Source: Winogradskyella haliclonae
GTDB taxonomy: Bacteria; Bacteroidota; Bacteroidia; Flavobacteriales; Flavobacteriaceae
DNA length: 64,000 bases
Direction of reading: 5' to 3'
NCBI RefSeq assembly: GCF_014635865.1
Contig: NZ_BMDQ01000001.1
Span: forward strand, 1,116,001 to 1,180,000
Shown here piece by piece: positions 61,558-64,000 of this stretch. A program made the position numbers and the translations under genes. Position 1 is the first letter of the stretch, and every line of letters begins with the position of its first letter. The notes below the pieces were generated by a model. That model had not been told where the DNA came from. It was given only the letters and a program-made list of their open reading frames with translations, and ran no database searches.

Positions 61558-61964
61558 TTGTTATTGTTTAAAAAATTGGTAGTTAATTTAATTATTTCAT
61601 CAGCAGGCAAATAGTCTGCATTTTTTATCCAATTGAAGTACAAATATAACTTTTTCATGTCTGAGAATTTTTGAAAAACTTCAAATTCTCCGCTATTATA
61701 GTCTTTAAAAAGTCTTCCCTCAATTTTTGTATCTAACAATTTGATAACTCCAGTATGCCTTGAATCAGTTTTAATTTTTTTATATAAATGATTAGTCTTT
61801 TCTTCTTCTCCTTCTAAAATTTGAAAAAAGTGTTTGTTTTTAATGATTAAAAGACCAGTAACATCGTGAATCTTATTTTTTTTATTGACGTCATACACTA
61901 GGTTGTCAATACTTTTCTTATCTAAATCTTTAGAAAAGTTACTAATGTAGCAAATAGCTTTCAT
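61554..61964 (-). CDS. Short BLUF-domain blue-light sensor
   Basis: Taken from the ATG at 61964 the product is 136 aa. An upstream in-frame ATG at 62048 would place the start inside the rpoD terminator hairpin and add residues foreign to the fold. BLUF domains bind FAD and respond to blue light. Tyr6, Asn30 and Gln48 have exactly the spacing of the AppA triad Tyr21, Asn45 and Gln63, within VTGLLIIKNKHFFQILEG. At the positions of AppA Trp104 and Met106 this protein has Tyr and Ser. It has no output domain, as in single-domain BLUF proteins. It is coupled to rpe. Confidence 0.88.
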   Translation of the reverse strand: MKAICYISNFSKDLDKKSIDNLVYDVNKKNKIHDVTGLLIIKNKHFFQILEGEEEKTNHLYKKIKTDSRHTGVIKLLDTKIEGRLFKDYNSGEFEVFQKFSDMKKLYLYFNWIKNADYLPADEIIKLTTNFLNNNK

Positions 61965-62006
61965 TATTGGTTGGGGTGGGGGTTTATTAAACCCGAAGTT
62001 ACATAA

Positions 62007-62040
62007 AAAAGTGAACCCACGGTAATCAGCCGTGGGTTCT
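62007..62040 (-). terminator. Intrinsic terminator of rpoD
   Basis: On the minus strand GAACCCACGG, a 7-nt loop and CCGTGGGTTC are followed by AC and six T bases. It lies about 115 nt after the rpoD stop and isolates rpoD from the BLUF gene. Confidence 0.85.
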
Positions 62041-62153
62041 TTCATCAATCAAAAAACGAACAGTTATGTTTTGTAACTGTTGTTACCGTAATTTAGTCGT
62101 AAATCGTGTTGTAATCTAACAAAAATTAATTGAATATTAAAATAACGATATTA

Positions 62154-63017
62154 CTATCCTAAATAAGTCTTTAATATTTTACTTCGTGAGGTGTGTTTTA
62201 ACCTACGAATAGCTTTCTCTTTTATCTGTCTTACACGTTCACGAGTAAGATCAAATGTTTCGCCTATTTCTTCTAGAGTCATTGGGTGTTGATTCCCTAA
62301 ACCAAAGTACAAACGAATAACATCCGCTTCACGAGGTGTTAATGTTTCTAGTGCTCGCTCAATCTCTGTTCTAAGAGATTCATGTAATAAATCTCTGTCA
62401 GGATTAGGAGACTCACCACTACGCAATACATCATAAAGATTAGAATCTTCTCCTTCAACAAGTGGAGCATCCATTGATACATGGCGACCAGAATTTTTCA
62501 TAGACTCCTTAACATCGTTAATAGTCATGTCTAATTCTTTAGCAATCTCTTCAGCTGATGGAGGGCGCTCATGACTTTGCTCTAAAAAGGCAAATGTCTT
62601 ATTGATTTTGTTAATAGAACCAATCTTATTAAGCGGTAAACGTACAATACGAGATTGTTCCGCTAATGCTTGTAGGATTGATTGTCTAATCCACCAAACA
62701 GCGTATGATATAAATTTAAAACCACGAGTTTCATCAAAACGTTGTGCAGCTTTAATCAAACCTAAGTTACCTTCGTTAATTAAATCAGGTAAAGTTAAAC
62801 CTTGATTTTGGTATTGCTTAGCCACAGATACAACAAAACGTAAGTTTGCCTTTGTCAACTTCTCTAAAGCAATTTGATCACCAGCTTTAATGCGCTGAGC
62901 CAATTCTACTTCTTCATCTGCTGTAATAAGGTCTACCTTACCAATTTCTTGTAAATATTTGTCTAATGAAGCGGTTTCTCTATTAGTAACCTGCTTGGTA
63001 ATTTTAAGTTGTCTCAT
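62154..63017 (-). CDS. rpoD: Principal sigma factor RpoD
   Basis: A 287-aa sigma-70 factor, the short housekeeping type of Bacteroidota, which lacks region 1.1 and the large non-conserved insert of E. coli RpoD. Region 1.2 is at [16 protein letters not shown]. Region 2 holds [20 protein letters not shown] with the [10 protein letters not shown] recognition of the -7 element. Region 3 is around [16 protein letters not shown]. Region 4 ends with [20 protein letters not shown] and KAIRRLKH. It is transcribed left and ends at a strong hairpin. The unusual promoter consensus seen in this window fits this sigma factor. Confidence 0.97.
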   Translation of the reverse strand: MRQLKITKQVTNRETASLDKYLQEIGKVDLITADEEVELAQRIKAGDQIALEKLTKANLRFVVSVAKQYQNQGLTLPDLINEGNLGLIKAAQRFDETRGFKFISYAVWWIRQSILQALAEQSRIVRLPLNKIGSINKINKTFAFLEQSHERPPSAEEIAKELDMTINDVKESMKNSGRHVSMDAPLVEGEDSNLYDVLRSGESPNPDRDLLHESLRTEIERALETLTPREADVIRLYFGLGNQHPMTLEEIGETFDLTRERVRQIKEKAIRRLKHTSRSKILKTYLG

Positions 63018-63117
63018 GTAATTTTATGTGTGCAATTTTTATAACAACGTTATGTTGTGCTATAGTTATACGTAACAAACACAAAAAATGTTACAATTTT
63101 TTTAAAGAATTGAAAAA

Positions 63118-64000
63118 TTATTCAAAATCTAATACTTCAGTTGCTTCTATAAGTTGAAATAGAGCATCTATTTTTGAATAAATTTTATTGAAAAAAGTAT
63201 TCCGTTCTTTCTCGCCAGCAGCATTTAATAATTTAGAATTTTGTAGTTGCTTATTTAAGAACACCTCAGCTTCAGCGCAAGTATACTTGTTACTTGTTTT
63301 GTAATAGGAGAGTAATGTGAAAGGCACATACAACGATTGCAAATTTGGTGCACTAACCAGTACATTATTGTTCATTAAATGTAATTCGTTGTAGTATAGC
63401 TTAAAATTAGTATTAGTTAGTTTTAATTCTATATGGTTTATGAGTTGCTTTAATTCTAAACACATTTTTAATGCTGTCTTAGAGCTTACATGAGCTGCTT
63501 GTGTATAAAAATGAATTTGTTTTAGCGTGCTATTTACAGTTGTAATGTCCCAAATTTCTGAAGTATTTAAGTCACTATACAAGCCTCCCAATTGTTTTCC
63601 AGCTTCAATTAATGTAGGTTTAGGAGCAAAATTTTCAAAGCTTTTGTTTGCAAAAGAGGGGTCTAATAACTTGAGCCAAACGTAATATTTAAAATGGCTA
63701 AGTGTATCTCCCGATAAATTATAAAACAGTGGAATGTCCTTTGCTGAATACAAAATACTACTGTCTTTTTGTGTGAGCAGCGGAAGTAAAGACTCATAAG
63801 ACTCTATAAAGTACTGCTGCAACTCTTGTTCGCTTTCGATATGCTTTGTTTTTTCTACAGCGACTACATTGAGGTCAGAGGTTTCAAATAGTTTATCTAA
63901 CGATAGGTTGTAATAATTTGCTAACAATACGCTTTCATCTATAGAGAGTTTACTCTTTAAGCTAACACGTCTATGAGCGGCGTCATAACTAATGTCTAGT
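63118..64000 (-). CDS. HTH-type regulator, N-terminus cut by window edge
   Basis: The frame stays open to the right edge, so the true start lies outside the window; the visible part is 294 codons. The edge side reads ISYDAAHRRVSLKSKLSIDE followed by SVLLANYYNLSLDKLFE, which fits the second half of a helix-turn-helix DNA-binding domain of the Cro/BetR kind. The rest (about 250 residues) is helical, Leu- and Asn-rich, with a conserved-looking FYNLSGDTLSHFKYYVWLK, and matches no domain I know. It lies 100 nt upstream of rpoD on the same strand. Confidence 0.7.
   Translation of the reverse strand, partial: LDISYDAAHRRVSLKSKLSIDESVLLANYYNLSLDKLFETSDLNVVAVEKTKHIESEQELQQYFIESYESLLPLLTQKDSSILYSAKDIPLFYNLSGDTLSHFKYYVWLKLLDPSFANKSFENFAPKPTLIEAGKQLGGLYSDLNTSEIWDITTVNSTLKQIHFYTQAAHVSSKTALKMCLELKQLINHIELKLTNTNFKLYYNELHLMNNNVLVSAPNLQSLYVPFTLLSYYKTSNKYTCAEAEVFLNKQLQNSKLLNAAGEKERNTFFNKIYSKIDALFQLIEATEVLDFE

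Noticed and set aside
61965-62048. Upstream ATG for the BLUF protein
   Set aside because: It lies inside the rpoD terminator hairpin, and the extra 28 residues are foreign to BLUF. The ATG at 61964 gives the exact AppA residue spacing.
1-64000. CRISPR arrays, insertion sequences, phage genes, toxin-antitoxin pairs and riboswitches
   Set aside because: I saw no regularly spaced repeats, transposase or capsid-type proteins, typical toxin-antitoxin gene pairs or known riboswitch cores by eye. A formal search was not possible.

Overview
The window looks like chromosome from a marine-type member of the Flavobacteriaceae (Bacteroidota). The evidence is a low-GC genome and promoters with the Bacteroidota -7 element TAnnTTTG instead of an E. 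coli -10 box. Shine-Dalgarno leaders are largely absent, and the short RpoD lacks region 1.1. A mevalonate-pathway HMG-CoA reductase sits beside a GYDIA-type GHMP kinase, and the dcw cluster is ordered as in Bacteroidota, without murF, murB or ddl. I cannot name the genus from sequence alone.

Core region, 1-40.7 kb. A tRNA gene leaves the left edge on the minus strand behind a near-perfect promoter. Rightward genes follow: coaX, an outer-membrane barrel protein, a TPR protein, lptC, a 64-aa membrane protein, a CNNM/CBS protein and a SurA/PpiD-type foldase. A bidirectional terminator separates these from the leftward mevalonate pair (8-10 kb). Next come a DPP-IV-type peptidase, a POT peptide transporter and a secreted thioredoxin. 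A leftward operon encodes surE, a small membrane protein, lpxB, an NlpC/P60 lipoprotein and comEC. A C-terminal processing protease, a DppC-like permease, engB and an alpha/beta hydrolase follow. The dcw cluster runs without a break from 24.6 to 40.05 kb: mraZ-rsmH-ftsL-ftsI-murE-mraY-murD-ftsW-murG-murC-ftsQ-ftsA-ftsZ. It is preceded by three 10-bp-spaced GTGG repeats that look like an MraZ operator. Six of its 13 genes start with TTG or GTG.

Accessory region, 40.7-55.16 kb. A tRNA-Arg(TCG) gene is followed by about 14.4 kb of mostly exported, accessory-type genes. The region ends at an exact 13-bp copy of the tRNA 3' end, just before an orphan terminator, so it reads as a genomic island inserted into the tRNA. 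No integrase was found. An AraC-family regulator lies near the centre. Genes to its left point left and genes to its right point right. A 16-bp motif, roughly AAGCAAYAATNACYAC, occurs seven times between genes, always oriented with the transcription unit it precedes. I read this as a candidate regulon of that AraC protein. The cargo includes two beta-lactamase-fold serine hydrolases, an amidohydrolase, two NTF2-like proteins, a TlpA-like redoxin, a ThuA/DUF4350-like protein, an EreA/ChaN-like protein and a membrane-anchored LytTR regulator.

Right region, 55.2-64 kb. This holds an MtfA-like peptidase, then a TPR histidine kinase with a LytTR response regulator between two small unassigned proteins. 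After these come wecB, rpe, a short BLUF photoreceptor with a substituted core, rpoD with its terminator, and an HTH protein cut by the right edge. Function calls come from motifs and family knowledge; no database search was run.
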